Shown here: positions 47,340-61,106 of the stretch, piece after piece
How the letters are laid out: every line of letters starts with the position of its first letter
How positions within the stretch are numbered: the first letter of the stretch is position 1
Source: Phocoena phocoena
Lineage: Eukaryota > Chordata > Mammalia > Artiodactyla > Phocoenidae
Direction: 5' to 3'
Assembly (NCBI RefSeq): GCF_963924675.1
Contig: NC_089221.1
Span: 6,383,851-6,447,850, forward strand
Length of the DNA stretch: 64,000 nucleotides
Notes under the pieces: generated by a model
Database searches by the model: none
Told to the model about the DNA's origin: nothing
Seen by the model: the letters and a program-made list of their open reading frames with translations, nothing else
Made by a program: the position numbers and the translations under genes

Positions 47340-49000
47340 CTAATTTTTCTTTTTTTAAAAATTCTTACTCTGAAATATTTCAAAGATACAGAAAAGTACA
47401 GAACATAATATAATAAATATGCATTTGCACACAATCCAGATTTCACAAATGTTGAGCCTGTGTCATACTGACTATATATAAGTTTCTGTGCTCTTGGGGA
47501 CATTATTGGTTGGGTATGCTTCCTGTAAACAGTACCTATTGTTATGGGGTCTTTTTGTTTATTCAATCTGATATCTTTTTGTATATTAATGTGACTTTAT
47601 TCCATTTGTATTTTGATTCTTTTATTGATGCGTGTGGACCCACTTCTACTCTCTTATTTTATATTTCATTTACTTTGCTTTTCTTTGGTTTTCCCCATGC
47701 CCCAAATCTCCCACCTTCTTAACCTCTAAAGGATTCATCAAGTTTTCTTTATTCTTGTTTTTCCTTTACTATATACATAGAGCAGGGGAGAGAGAAGGGG
47801 GATCCTATATATTTTCTTTCAATGATTACCATTGAAATTTTAACACATATTCTTAGTTTAATAAATTATAAAGTTAATCATTATGTCTCTTCTAGGTAAT
47901 TATTTCTTAGGATTTTAGTTCCAGATGGTAATTACAGTCAATATTGATTTACACTTACTCACATTCTTTATCATTTTGTTTGTTCATCAGTGCTTTGTAA
48001 ACATTATTTCTTCCTACAAGTTTATGCTCCTTCTTGCTGATGTGTATCATTTATTAGTCCCTTTAGTTAGTATCTGTGAGTTGCAATAGCTCCTTTTTTT
48101 GTTTGTATTAAAATATCTTTAGCTGCTTTATTTCAATTTACCCTTGAATAATAGTTTGGGTGTAAAATTCTTATTTTCCCTTACTATTTTGATGATATCA
48201 TTACATTGAATTTCAGCTTCTGTTGTTGCTAAGGAAATGTCTTCTGTCAATCCCATTACATTCCTTTGTAAGGAATCGGTCTTTCCTATTTGTATGCTTT
48301 TCAGCTTTTTTTTGGGGGGGGGAGGTGACCAGGATTTTTACCGTATTGTTTCTAGATATACACTTGTTCTCATTTCCCTACATGACTAGCTGTGATTTTT
48401 GTTCAGCCTGAGGATTCTTGTCTTTGCTTAGTTCTTAGCAATTGACTGCCTGTTTCACCTCACATATTGCTTCTCTCTTTTTCTCTGTCCTTTCCTCCTA
48501 GAACTCTTATTAATTTTACATTGTGCTGTTCATTCTGTGCTCCAGGTCCTGTCATTTTTCCTCTTTCTACCTCTTTAACTCTTTGTGCTGCATTCTGGTG
48601 AATTCCTCATCCACAATGAGTTTATAATTTCAAAGATCACTTTTTCATATCTAAGAAGTCTACTTTTTATCTGAGTTTTTCTTATAATTCTCTATTTTGC
48701 CTATGCTTTTTATTTTTGTCCCTTTATTTTCAGATTTTAAACATGTATGAAAATATCACTTGTTTCCTTCTGTTATTTATGGGTCATAAGTGCATGAATT
48801 CTGTTATTTACTCTCACTATTGTCTCTTTTGTGGTCATGTGTCTCCTTCTGTTATCTGTAATTTCAACTGTGAGTTCATCAAAGCAAGGGTTTAGGTCCA
48901 TGGTGATCTCATGTGTTCTGAGTTCTGAAGGTATCACTATGATATAGTTTTCACTGTATCTCTGCCAGGACCTCTGGGGTTCACCAGTTCAAGCCACAGT
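47340..49000 (-). mobile_element. Ancient antisense L1/HAL1-like sequence
   Basis: A long T-rich block with phrases such as 'gttgttgctaaggaaatgtc' and 'gaatttcagcttctgttg' that resemble the antisense of old mammalian L1 or HAL1. It is heavily broken and the limits are approximate. Confidence 0.5.
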
Positions 49001-50529
49001 ATTTTTTAAAAATACTTAGGTCATGTGAGTTTGATTAGCCCCTTAACGTGGATCAGGATTGGGGATCTCAGTTGTCAAAGATTATTCCTTTTCCACTTAT
49101 GACCCTACATAGGTACTTGGCATCCCTGAAAATTACCAGGCTGTTGGGCATAGTTTTTATGTTTCCTGATAGGACAGGCCTTTATGCCTTCTGACTTTAT
49201 TCAAGAGCTCAGTTCTAGTTTTCCATTGAGATAGTCCTGTAAGCATCACCAACCTTGTACTGCCATTAAATCTCACATTCACTCCATGGCATGTATCAGC
49301 CCCTGGTCCCTCCCGGACCATTTAGTGTCAGTGCCTCTTGGCATTCTACTTTGAATACCCTCTGTGTGTCTAGTGTGTTCTCTTCCTTGCTCTGAGTGCA
49401 TCCATTTAAAAATAATAATTCTGTTATATTTTATGAAGCATGTTTATTGAGATAATGGCCCGTCTCACTTTTTCTAATATGCCCTAGCTTGTTTTTAAAT
49501 ATGCTGAATTACAGTTTTATTTTGTTTGTTCTTTTGGTAAACTGCTTCATGTTTTGGGGGGGCAGGGAAGGAGAGAAATGAGTGAGTAAATGAATAAATA
49601 GTGAGTGAATGAATAACTAAGGAGGAACTTATGACCTTGAAAGGACCAGAAAGGGGAAGTGTTTCCCTGAAAGGGGGCCTTACATCATCCCTTTTGGGCC
49701 CATAATTTTCAAATCTGGCTCTAGTCTCAAGATTTGAGCAGATGTAATTAAATTATTAGTTGGCCCCTCTTTTTGGAGTTGTTCTCTCACTTCTGTCAGC
49801 TTTGTACTATAACTTTATCAGAAATGTGAGCTACCTTCAAAGACCAGAAATGAGCGAGCATGAATTTTTACATTTTTTAGTAGTTTCATTCATATTGTCT
49901 GCCAAACTAAATAGATTATGTTAAACCATTCATGGCAATTATTAAAATAAGAATTTTTTTTCTAATAAGGTTCAGTGAGATATCATATGTTTCATTACCC
50001 AAGCAAAATTAAGAATAATGACATTTTCCTTAAGGAAAATTAATAGCAAATTATGATATAAAATGTCTCTATTATTTCCACTGAGATTCTTTAATACGCA
50101 TTCTCTTACTCATGTTAATAATCAATGCTCATTAATGATTTAATAATCATTTCAAAAGAGTTGCTTTTATTTTGTTATCTTCAAAAAGGGGAAAAAAATA
50201 GGAGAAAGTTTAATGGTAGAATCGTTCATGTCCATTGAAAGAAGGCTTGTTTTCTAAACAGAAATGATGAAGAACAACTTTTGTGAAGGCAGTTTTCTTT
50301 GGTGGGCAACCAAATTGGTTGGCCCCCATATTGGATACCATGAAGGTAATTTGCTCCCTGTGTACCTTGATGCAGTGGATGTGAATCTTTGGGCAAAACA
50401 AAAAATAAAGAAGGAAGAGAAGGGAAGGGAAGGGAAGCAAAAAATGAAGGAAGATAATTCTCACTGTCCAAGATAAATGAACCAGGTACCTTTTACTGAG
50501 ATGAACAATATTCAACTCTGGATTCAGGT
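49001..50529 (+). other. ADCY2: Intron, nothing recognised
   Basis: About 1.5 kb. A short 'gggaa' repeat lies at 50416-50438. Confidence 0.65.
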
Positions 50530-50935
50530 CACCTGAAAGTAAGGAAATGCCTCACAGTTAGTAGCTTGAATATAAGTTAGAAGTTTTATTCCTTCTCCAT
50601 AATCAAAGGCCCAAGGTCCCTCAGATTCCTTGGGAGTCCTGGGTCCCTCCAGCACACAGCTCTGCTTTCCCTAGAGTTTGGTCCTCATCTTCATTTCTAA
50701 GATGGCAGCATCCACATTCTGAGCAAAAAGATGGAGGAACAGGCCCAGAAGCAGAAGGCAAAAGCATTTATAACTGAGTCTCTGTGGATGCCTCCAAGAA
50801 ACTACCTCATGACACTTTGGACTAAGACTGAGATCTTAGTCACATGTGCAAACCTAGCTGCAAGGGAGGCCGGAATGTGTAGCCTTTAGTCTGTGTAACA
50901 GGGTGCCCATCTGAAAATTCTATTATCAGGAAAAA
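50530..50935. repeat. Old interspersed repeat, family not named
   Basis: 'ctgcaagggaggccggaatg' and 'tgtagcctttagtctg' near the right end match a common old mammalian repeat that I recall by sequence but not safely by name. Confidence 0.5.
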
Positions 50936-51214
50936 ATGGATTTCATGAAAACCAGTAATCTCTCCAGGAATGAAAGGTGATTTTAGTTGTGGTTACCTAT
51001 ATGTCACTGATACAGTAAGATTTGAAGGACAATAACAATAAAAAGGGAGCTGAATGCGTTTTTACTCAATGAAACAGGCCATTATACTTTTACTTTGTAT
51101 CTGGGCAATATTCTGAGCATTTGTAATAAAAATAGAAATCCATAAGAGAAATTCATACATACATTCTGTCCATCATTTGTGGAATCACCCTACACCTGTT
51201 TATCAAGCTATCAT

Positions 51215-52260
51215 ATACCAGGCATAGTTCGAGATGCTGGGAAAGCAGCAGTAAGTAACCCCCCAAAAGTCCTTTCTCTCATACAGCTTACATTCTATTA
51301 GGAGGCACAACACTAATGTAATAAACAAATACATATTAATTCAGTTGTAATAAGCTTTAAGAAAAATTAAAAGAGTAGGCGACTATAGAGTGAGGGAAGG
51401 TGGTAATTCAGATGAGGGCTGTCAGGGAAGGCATCACTGATTGAGTGATATTGAAGAGAAGTCTGAATGAATTGAAATGAGAATTACGTGGATATCTGGC
51501 AGAAGAACATTCTAGATGATGGAAGTCACAGGTGTGTTCAAGGACCAGCAAGGAGGCAGGATGGCAGGAGCAGAGTAAGCCCTGAGAGAGTATGGAGATG
51601 GGATCACAGGAGCAGTGAGACGGGCAGGTCATGGTGACCTTCACAGGCTACTGGAGAACTTCGGATTGAATGCTGAGTGTGATGAGAAGCCCTGGAAGGT
51701 TCTCAGCTGAGGACATGCTGTGGCTGTGCTTGGGGTATTGTTCTTGCTGTTCCGGAAGAGGGAGAGGGTGGGAATAGGAAGACCAAGGAAGATGATGGTT
51801 TGCACTTGAGTATCAGTGGAGGTGTAAAAAGTGATCAAATTCTGAGATGTGTTATGAAGAGTGATGAGGAAAGTCTTGCTATTAGATTGGAGATGAAGAA
51901 TAAGAGAAAGCTAAGTTCTGTGGATTTTTTTTTGTTTTTTGTTTTCGGCCTGAGCAAATGGAAAAATTAGGCAGCCATTTACAGAGAGGGAGACACCAGG
52001 GGAAGGAACAAGTCAGAGAGGAGCATGGAATGAAAGGCTCAGCTCTGAGCATCAAAGGCATGTGCGTGCATATTAAGTGTCCAGGTGGTGGGGCTTCACA
52101 GTGGGGAGGGGAGGGTGTATGTGAGCCAGCGGTTCATGGAAGGAGTCAGAGCTGGAATCATAGTTTGGAAGAATCAGTGCGTAGGTAGTATTTATATCCC
52201 TGGGAGGTGATGAGCCCACCTAAGGAGTGAGTGTAGAAAGAGAACACTGCAGACCTTCGG
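51215..52260 (+). repeat. Unnamed old interspersed repeat, copy 2
   Basis: 'gagatgctgggaaagcagca' and 'cagcttacattctattagg' start it, 'gagtgtgatgagaagccctg' lies in the middle and 'tttcggcctgagcaaatgg' later. The middle and later landmarks align with 26890-27845 in the same order. Confidence 0.62.
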
Positions 52261-53394
52261 AAAATTCAGGTCTTCAGCCCTTATTGTTGGCATGAAGTGG
52301 AAGCTCTTATCTCTGCCAAATGTAACTCCTTTTCCCTTTCCAGCCTCACAGGACTTTCAAGTGGGCAGAACATCTCAAAGCTGCTAAGTCCTATTATCGG
52401 AGAAAGGCTGCAATAATCTGTATTGGTGATGAATATTTAAATGCCTTCTCTCCTTTTCATTCTTTCTTTTAACAAAGAACCTTTCATTTTGAGATTCTAT
52501 CACCTATCACTTAAAGAGGGGGGGATTTTTATTATTTCATGCTAATGTATAAAGTTTTTTTTTCCTTTGGTTCTTATTATCCTTGCTAAATACCATGTAA
52601 CAGACGTGAACAGAGCTTTGATGAGAGAATCCACATCGTTCTCAGGGGGACAAAGCTGAGGGCACAGAGGGAGAAGGGATAAGAAAGTCATCACATTAAA
52701 CAGAATTCCAGAGAAAGACACCGTTATGTACCCATAGAAGTGGTTTATAATTAATATAACTCTTAGATTTTGGGGGAAGGATGTATCTCTCTGCTGCATT
52801 TTTCCTGTCATCAAAAGTGCATCCGCATCTCCGTCAGGACCACCTGTAAGCGATAAACTAACTGGCAAAAAACCAGAAGGAGCAAAGACCTTGTCTCAAA
52901 TCAGCCTTTTCCATATATTGTAACAATACACTGTATTAAAGTGTCCAAGTCAAAAATTATCACTAAGAAGTGTAATTTTTCTTGCCTCCTGACAGGGGAG
53001 AGTCAAGTTTGTTTTGCAGTGAGTATATAAATCAATTATGCCTGTTTGTTTAAAAAAAAGCTTTGCAACCAGAATGTTAATTAAAATTGATTGCATTTCA
53101 CAGACAACCAGATACTGTTCACTGTATCCATGCTTAATGAGCCTGAACACGCTTTTGATAGAACAGGCAGGATAAATGGTTATATTTAAGAGCTTTTGAC
53201 CAACCATGAATTTGCCTTAGGGTAGTTCTTGTTCTCTGGGATGAAAGTTACATTCAACCAGACAAGAATGTCAATGTCTGGACTGGAGCACTGGACAGCC
53301 CACCCCGGTGGAGCAGGTCACCCCGAATGTGAGCCACTCTAGGTCTGGGTCTCAGGTTGTGACATCATGTTCTGCATACAAGATCATATCAACT
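52261..53394 (+). other. ADCY2: Intron, nothing recognised
   Basis: About 1.1 kb of AT-rich intron. Confidence 0.65.
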
Positions 53395-54190
53395 ACACAG
53401 AGAGATAGTTGTACTTCTTCCTCTCCAATCTAATGCCTTTTATTTCATTTTCCTGCCTAATTTCCCTGGCTAGAACCTCCAGTATAACATTCCATAGAAG
53501 TAGCCGTGGCACACGTAGGATCTTGGGAGGAAAGCATCCAGTCTTTCATTGTTGAGGATGATGTTACCTGTGTGTTTTTCAAAGATGCCTTTTCTCAGGA
53601 TAAAGGAAATCCCTTTGATTATAGTCTGTTGAGTGTTTTTATAATAGAAGGGTGTTGGACTTTGTTATGCTGAGCTATTGAGACGATCATGTAGGTTGTC
53701 TTTCCTTTATTCTGTTAATATAGTGTATCACATTAATCGATTTTCAGATATGAAACCAACCTTGCCTTTCTCAGACAAATCCCACTTGGTCACGGTATAT
53801 AGTCCTTTTTATATGTGACTAGATTCAGTTTGCTAACATTTTGACAAGGATTTTTGTATCTATGTTCATAAGAGATATTGGTCTCTAGTTTCGTTTTCTG
53901 GTGCTGTCCTTGTCTGGTATTAGTATCAAATGACGCTGGCCTCATAGAACCACTTAGTAACTGTTCTGTCCCCTTTATTTTCTGAAAGAGTTTGTGAAAA
54001 AGTGGTATTAATCCTTCCTTAAGTGTTTTGTTGAACTCACCAGTGAAGCCATCTGTGCATGAGCTTTTCTTTGTGAGTAGTTTTTATTTTTGTTTTATGT
54101 TTTAATTACTAATTCAGTTTCTTTACTTTTATAGGCCTATTCAGATTTTCTATTTCTTATTGAGTCACGTTTGATAGTTTGTGTCATAAC
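53395..54190 (-). mobile_element. L1 ORF2 (reverse-transcriptase) fragment, antisense
   Basis: The + strand reads as the reverse complement of L1 reverse-transcriptase sequence: 'tctgttaatatagtgtatca', 'gatttttgtatctatgttca', 'ctggcctcatagaacca' in the expected reverse order. No tail; old. Confidence 0.8.
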
Positions 54191-55689
54191 GTACTTTTAA
54201 GAATACTCATTCCTGCTTTAATGAGCATTTGTCATCCATTCCACCAAAACACAGATAGTTCATCATATCAGGACCACTGTTTTCCCTTATCTACCTCTCG
54301 TCCCCCTTTAATGGATTCTGACGTTTGAGAAGAAGCAAAGTAGGGGTCATCAGATACATTAAGGAAAATATATCACCAGATACTGTTCACTGTACCCAGT
54401 GGATTATTATAAAATGTGGGAGTCAAATTTTAACACCCTTATTGTTTTCTTGGGCTCTAATATAGCTGTTTGACCCAATTCCAGAATGTCCAGGATTTCT
54501 ATCAAGCATCTTCATGGTGGAATAATTATTCCTAACAACAAACACTGAAATGCACTTTAGAAAACAAGAGCCTATGAAACTCACTATAGTACATGAATCT
54601 TTTATTTAAATTCTGATTCACAAAATAAGTCATATGATTTGAATATAGATTAAACCATGATAATTGTCATTAAATCTGTTGAGATTTGTGTAAATAAAGG
54701 CCAGTATAATCCATTATCACTTATCCATTCGTAAGGAAATTCAGCTATGGCATATCCTATGGAATATGTAGATATTGTCTCCATACTTCTAATTAAAACT
54801 GAATGGTTGGCTCTTTTTCAAAGGGAAAAGGAAGAAAGTTGAAGTAACTGATTTTAATTATTCCTAAGTTTCCATCTAACCACTAATGCTATCATAATAC
54901 CTAGAAAAAAACTTGAGTTAATGGATTAGAGTCCTGTAAAGAGAACAGAAATGGCCTCAGGTATTTCACCATGGGAATTTAATAAAGTGAAGTGCTTACA
55001 GAATGAGGGGAAAGCTGAGAAACGAAACAGGAAAGCAACCAAGTGGTGAGCAAGGGAGGAATCTGCTACCACCCTAGGTTTGAAAGGACACAGGAGGGAC
55101 GTGGTATCACCAGAAATGCAGGATCCTGGACTTGCCTGCAGAGGCTAGAACCATGACCATGCAGGATTTTTCCCCAACAGGGATCTGGAACCTCAGAGAC
55201 AGCAGGAGTTGCAGCCCGTTCAGGGAATGACTGCTACATAGAGAGTAAGGAGAGATACCCATGCTTCCTCCTTCCTCCTTCCCCCTTCCAGTCATTCCCT
55301 GCTGCTTCCCATTGGCCAAACCTTGTTAGAACCAGTTGGCAAAGAGTCTGGAAAATGGAGTTTGTAGGAGATGGAATGGAAAAGTGTTTGAAAACAAACA
55401 GGAAATTACCAGCACACTAGTGATGAATTTTCCCAAATTTGTTGAAATACATTAGCCTCCAAAGGCAAGAACCTCTGTGAACAGCAAGGGGAATAAATAT
55501 AAATAACACTACATGTGGTGTGTTATACTCAAACTGTTGAAGCCAAAGAAAAAAAGAAAGAAAAAAAAAACTGTAAATGAAGCCAGAGGAAAAAAGACAT
55601 TTCACACAAGGCATCAGTGATGGAAATATTGGCTGACTCCTTATCAGAACCACTGATATAAGCATAGTCAATCCTGAATTAAATATTCA
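54191..55689 (+). other. ADCY2: Intron, nothing recognised
   Basis: About 1.5 kb; no element recognised. Confidence 0.65.
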
Positions 55690-57700
55690 GTAAAAATATT
55701 CCTTTTCTTAGAAATGAGATGAAAGACATTTTGCAAATGAAAGAAAGCTAGGGGAATTCATTACCAGCAAACCTATAGTATAAGAAGTGCTAATGGAAGT
55801 TCTTCAAGCTGAACTGAGATGATACCAGAGGCAAACTTGAATCTACAGGAGGGAATGAAGAGCAGAACATGCTTAATATGTAAGAGTATAAAAGACTCAA
55901 CCCTTATATTGTATTATTTTTTCTAAAAGACTGCTGATCATTTAATGCAAAAATAAGAACTACACTAAGAATTAAGATGCAGAGAAGAGCGGGATTGTAT
56001 TGTTGTCAGGACCTTATGTATTTTCAAAGTGATGCAATATTAATGCTAAGTAACTTCTGATAAATTAATCACGTATATTTTATTTCTTGAGCAATCACTA
56101 AAAAGTACAAAAAGGTATAGCTAAAAAATCAATAGAAGAAATTAAAAATCCTATGAAAATATTAGATTAATGAAAAACGGCAATAAGGGAGAAACAGAAC
56201 CAAAAAGACACGAGACAAATAGAGAACAAATAGTAAAATGGCAGATTTAAAATAAAAAATATCAACAAATATAATGGACCACACCATACAAGCCAAGCAG
56301 TAGGACAATAGACAAGAGATGGTAATATGGTAGGTTTATTATTAAATGTATAAGGACTAAACACTCCAAATAAAAGCATGACAAAGCCACATACTGTCTA
56401 CAAGAGATGCTTTTTAAATACAGAAGGAAGTTAGGTTAGAGTTAAAAAGATGGAAAATAGAGATCATATAAACAGTAAGCATAAGAAAGTTACTGTACAT
56501 ATGTTGATATCAGACAAAGTAGACATGAAGGCAAGAAGTGTTAACAGAGATAAAGAGCAACAATTGAAAATTGAGGAAAAATTCAGTTTGTCAGAAAACA
56601 TAAAATCATTAAATGGCATATACTCAAAGCACAGCTATAAAATACTTGAAAGGAAAAAAACCTGAAAAAAAAAGAGAGAATTAGACAAATCAATAATCAG
56701 ATTTAGATATTTAGTATCCCTTTTATATCTTACTGTATATAAGGATATTGAAAAGCTGAGCAAGATTGTCAACCTATGAATTGGCATTCATAGAACACTA
56801 AGTCCAACAGTAAAATACATGTTATTTTAAACTGTACATGGAACATTGACCAAGATATAAAATAAAACCATCTCAACAAATTTGAAAAGATTGAAATAAA
56901 TATGAAAAGGTGAAAAACTTACAGACATACCTAACTATACCAACGCCAACTTAGAAATTGAAAACAATAGAATATCTAAAAATAATCCCAACTATTTCAA
57001 TGTTAAACTATATACTTCTGAATAACCTATGAGTCAAATTAAAAAATCAAGACAAGGTAGAAAATGTTTGGTATATCAAAGTAAAAAGTATAACACTAAT
57101 TTAGAGAGGATTTAGAGAGCTTTAAAACACTTATATGTGAAAAAAAAGAAAGTTAAAGTCAGTTGTTTACATTTCCAACATAGGAAACCAGAAAAAGATG
57201 AACAAATCCAGTGACTAGAAGGGAATATATACTAAGAAGAAGAAATCAGTAAAACAGAAAACAGCCAACAGAAAAAACAAACAACTTTTGGCTAAAAGCT
57301 GGTTCTTTAAAATTTATTTTAAATGCCTAACCACTAGCAAGACTGATCAAGAAGAAAAGAAAAGTAATCACAAACCACCCAAACTAATAATATAAGGAAT
57401 AAAGTGGGGTTTACTACAGATCCTACAGATTTTAACAGGATAAATATGGAATGTTATGAACTACTCAAGGCCAAAAATATCCACAATTTAGATAAAATGG
57501 GAAAATTCATTCAATATACAACTTATCAAAACTGATGTGCATGTAATCAAAATTTAAATGGGTATTTATCTATTAACTGTATTAATTTTTATTTTTTACT
57601 CAAGTGATTTCTGTGTGAATTTTACCAAACATTTTAAGAAAATAAGATAGAAAGAACTGGTCAAATACTAACAAATTTCATAATTGTGAATGGATGAAAG
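55690..57700 (+). mobile_element. Ancient L1 ORF2 sequence, sense, copy A
   Basis: Phrases in order: 'aaacttgaatctacaggagg' (55835), 'gttgatatcagacaaagtag' (56504), 'tacatggaacattgaccaag' (56836), 'cttctgaataacctatgag' (57015), 'aaaagctggttctttaaaat' (57294). These follow the order of L1 endonuclease and early reverse-transcriptase coding sequence. It is badly decayed, with no useful frame beyond 71 codons (56450-56665). Confidence 0.7.
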
Positions 57701-57949
57701 TGTCCTGTTCTTGGAAAGACATTCAAAGATTGAGGCTACAAGCCAAAGGCCACTTCTGTGCCACCTTTAAAAGATCTAGGTAAAATTAAAAGATAGAGAA
57801 ATGTTGGAAATAAAGGATGGAAAAGAGTTATTTCAGGAACCAGCTTACAGAAATAGGAAAGCTGCAATAATATAAATTTCTGACAATATAGAGTTCAAGT
57901 GAAAAGCATTTAGCATGAAAAAAGAGACATATTACAGTACAATCACCAA

Positions 57950-58890
57950 GAAAAGTTAAGAATCATAAATTTTTATGCACTCCAGCGTCTCTCTGAAATA
58001 AACAGACACTGTTAAAATGTTCAGATGTATTTACAAACCCACAATCTTAGTTGGAAATATTAATACATTCTAAAATTGACAGACCAAATTGAGACAGTAA
58101 GTCAGCCCACTGGGGATCTAACTAACTCATCAAGCTCTGACAATAGATATATTGAAAGAACATGCTTTGTTTCCAGCAAAAAGAGAATATAAATATGTAT
58201 CATTTTTAGACATTCATAAGACATAATAGAAATAGAACGTATTTATCACATCACAGAAGAAAAAGAAATTGTCAAAGTAGAAATAACAGAGACCACAGTC
58301 TCTGATCAAACCTAAAGAAATTAGAAATAACAAGGACAGACCAAAAATAAGCTCCTTGTGGAATTACTCTTGTATTAAAAGGAAATGGAAATTGAAATTA
58401 TAGGCTTTTTAGAAAATAATGGCAATGAGTAGCTATAAATCAAAAACTGTGGGATTTGGCTAAAGCAGTAATTACAGGAATATTTATGTCCTTAAATGCA
58501 TTTATTAGAAAATACAAAATATTGGCAGTAAATGACAATCAAGAAAAAAGAACAATGAAAGTTTAAATAAAGAAGGAAGAAGGGTTTTTTTATGTTAAAT
58601 CAGAAACCAATAACATAGAAAATGATCAGAAAGCATAGACCTTAATTATAAACCAAAAGTTCATTCTTTGAGAAGTTCAACAAACATGCAAATCTTCAAA
58701 AGTTTGATATAGAGAGAATAAGAAAAATAACCTTAAAGACAAGAAGATATCACTACAAATATGGCTACTTCTAAAATTATAAGAGAATATTAAGGAGATT
58801 ATTTCATATTCAAAAATCTAATGAAATGGATAATTTTCCGGGAAAGTTGAACCAGTAAACATGACAGAAATGTGACATGTCTACTCCTAA
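57950..58890 (+). mobile_element. Ancient L1 ORF2 sequence, sense, copy B
   Basis: From 'aaatttttatgcactccag' on, the L1 order restarts with sequence equivalent to the endonuclease part already seen in copy A. It then runs through 'ctctgatcaaacctaaag', 'gtgggatttggctaaagcag' and 'gtccttaaatgcatttatt'. It is therefore a second insertion or a partial duplication. Confidence 0.68.
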
Positions 58891-58924
58891 AAACAGAGAG
58901 GGGGTCAGGAATACAACTATGTGG

Positions 58925-59130
58925 ATTAGAAAACTAATCAACTGTGTACCCTGACCGTACCGCTTGGTAGGGGTGTAACTTTAGGCAAGTTTCTCAACTT
59001 CTCTGGGCGTCTGTTTCTCTTTGGTAAAATGAGGTAATAACAATAACTGCTGTCCAGGATTACACATACATATAAAGCCTTTAAAACAGTGCTTGACACA
59101 TACATAGTCAATATCCTGTCATCATATTAT
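58925..59130 (+). mobile_element. MIR SINE
   Basis: 'taggcaagtttctcaacttc', 'ttggtaaaatgaggtaataa' and 'aaacagtgcttgacacatac' are the MIR core and 3' part in sense orientation. Confidence 0.85.
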
Positions 59131-59242
59131 CATGTCATCACCCCATCACCATCACCCTCACTATCACCAGATGGTTTTACAGCTGAGACTTACCAAACCT
59201 TCAAGAAGAGAAGGTAAGCTTCTCAGAGAAGAGAACTGTAAG

Positions 59243-59378
59243 CAGTTTCAGACCTGAATTCCCTGGCGGTCCAGGGGTTAGGACTCCGCACTTTCACTGC
59301 AGGGGGCACAGGTTCGAACTAAGATCCTGCAAGCCTCAAGGTGTGTCCAAAAAATAAAAAATAAACAGTTTCAGACCT
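59243..59378 (+). repeat. 13-bp target-site duplication around a short SINE
   Basis: CAGTTTCAGACCT occurs at 59243-59255 and at 59366-59378, exact. Confidence 0.9.
59256..59365 (+). mobile_element. Short tRNA-Glu SINE
   Basis: About 110 bp: 'attccctggcggtccaggg', 'ggttcgaactaagatcctgc' and a tail of AAATAAA units. It is the short form as at 16908. Confidence 0.92.
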
Positions 59379-61106
59379 AAGAGAAAGCTATAATGTTTCT
59401 GAAGTCAACCTTATGCAGCTGGCATCACCTTGACACCAACAAGGAACCAAGAGAGCACAGAGTCAAAGAAAACCCATCAGAGCTCTCTTATAAAGATGCA
59501 TGAGAAAGACGGCAAATGGAAGTTTAGCAGATGAGTTCCTGTGTCTCTCCTGGGTCACAGGAGTAAAGAGAGCCCTCTGTACACTCCCTCCCTCCACACT
59601 GCCTGGCTAATAGGAAGCTCTGAGAGTCTGTGATGGGGAGATGCTGAGAGTTTGGCTTCTAAGGAGTGATGTCTGAAAAAAAGGGGTGTTTGGGATAGGG
59701 AAATAAGGAGGCATACGGTGCTTCCCTTTCCTAGGCTGTGAACCACTCAAAACAGGGATGACATTGTACTCGTCTTTGCACCATTCCAGCCCAGTATGGG
59801 CCTGGCCATGAGACTAGTCAACAAACAGGTGTATTTGGTATATATACACCTTCCTAGCAGACACTTATTGTTACTCATAAGATGTGAACAAATGTCATTA
59901 TCAGGCCAGGTATTTGAAAGCATTGTGCACCACGTCTAGGAGCTAACTCAGTACCTCATAAGTATATCATTAGGTCAGGTTCAAGTGCATAGTGGTTTGA
60001 AGTCCAGATTTTGTAGATCTTGCTTGATGTGTAATCATCTCTCAAGATAGAGTAGGTGTCTGAGTATGAGCTGAGTGGACCCTTTCCATCCTGATGGCTT
60101 GAGGGGATTACTCAGTTCACTGATTACTTGCCTCTTTTCCCTCCCCAAGGGGCTCACAGCTGTGCACTCACTGGGCATTTCAGCTTGTTGCTGGTTTGCA
60201 TCTGAGCCTTCCTTTCAGTGGATTTACTTTCAGGGTGCCCGTACTCTTCTCAGTGCCAGTTCTTCTGTCTCTTCGGTATCTCTAGCCGACCTCATTAGCA
60301 AGAGCTTCCATTATGGCTTCAGGTATCACTGACCTCTCTTTGGGTGCTGCATCTGAATTTCATCCAATTATTCATTATGGCTCATCTTTTTTAATACCCC
60401 AAACACTGCTTCCTTTGGATTACATGATGTTTTAAGAGGCCTTGAATTTTTTAATTACTTAAAGGACCTCTTAGAAATGCATACAATTCTTATGGCCACA
60501 TTTATCTACCTGTAACCTGTCGGTGGCAGAACCTGTAACTTAGTGGGCACATTTTTCACATGATCACAGGAAGCTTGTGTGTTCATTGGCTCATGCAAGA
60601 TTGTAAAGGCCACGGCCTGTGAAATCTTTGGGCAACCTCAGTAAACATTTAGCTGCATCAGTCTTGAAGGAAATTGTATCTGGTTGGATTGTCCTGGGGA
60701 GGGTGAGGACTCAGTGTTTCCAAGCAAACCAGATGAGGCTCTCCTGGAGGTAGCAGCTGCCATCAACAGAAGGGAAAAGGGCACCGAGATGGACGTGATC
60801 AGGTGTGGGCATGAGAGTGCTGGTTGCAGAGGCAAGTCATAAAAAGATGGTTTTTCCTTAATGAAGAACTGATGATTGTAGGGCAGTTTTAATGGGTCAT
60901 AGCAAGTTGATCAGACACAACCATAGATGTTTTTCTATGGACGTATCTTTGTCGGTTTTTAGCTCCATTTTCATTTCTCAAGAAATTAGGGAGGTTTGAA
61001 GTCCTCGTTTAATGAAACCCTAATTAATCCAAAAGTATTCATGATGGCTTTCCAGAAAAATCGAAGCTATCCCCACACTAACCTGTTCCTTTTTGTTTCC
61101 TGGTAG
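59379..61106 (+). other. ADCY2: End of the 15.7-kb intron
   Basis: No repeat recognised. The acceptor is 'ttttgtttcctggtag'. Confidence 0.7.
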
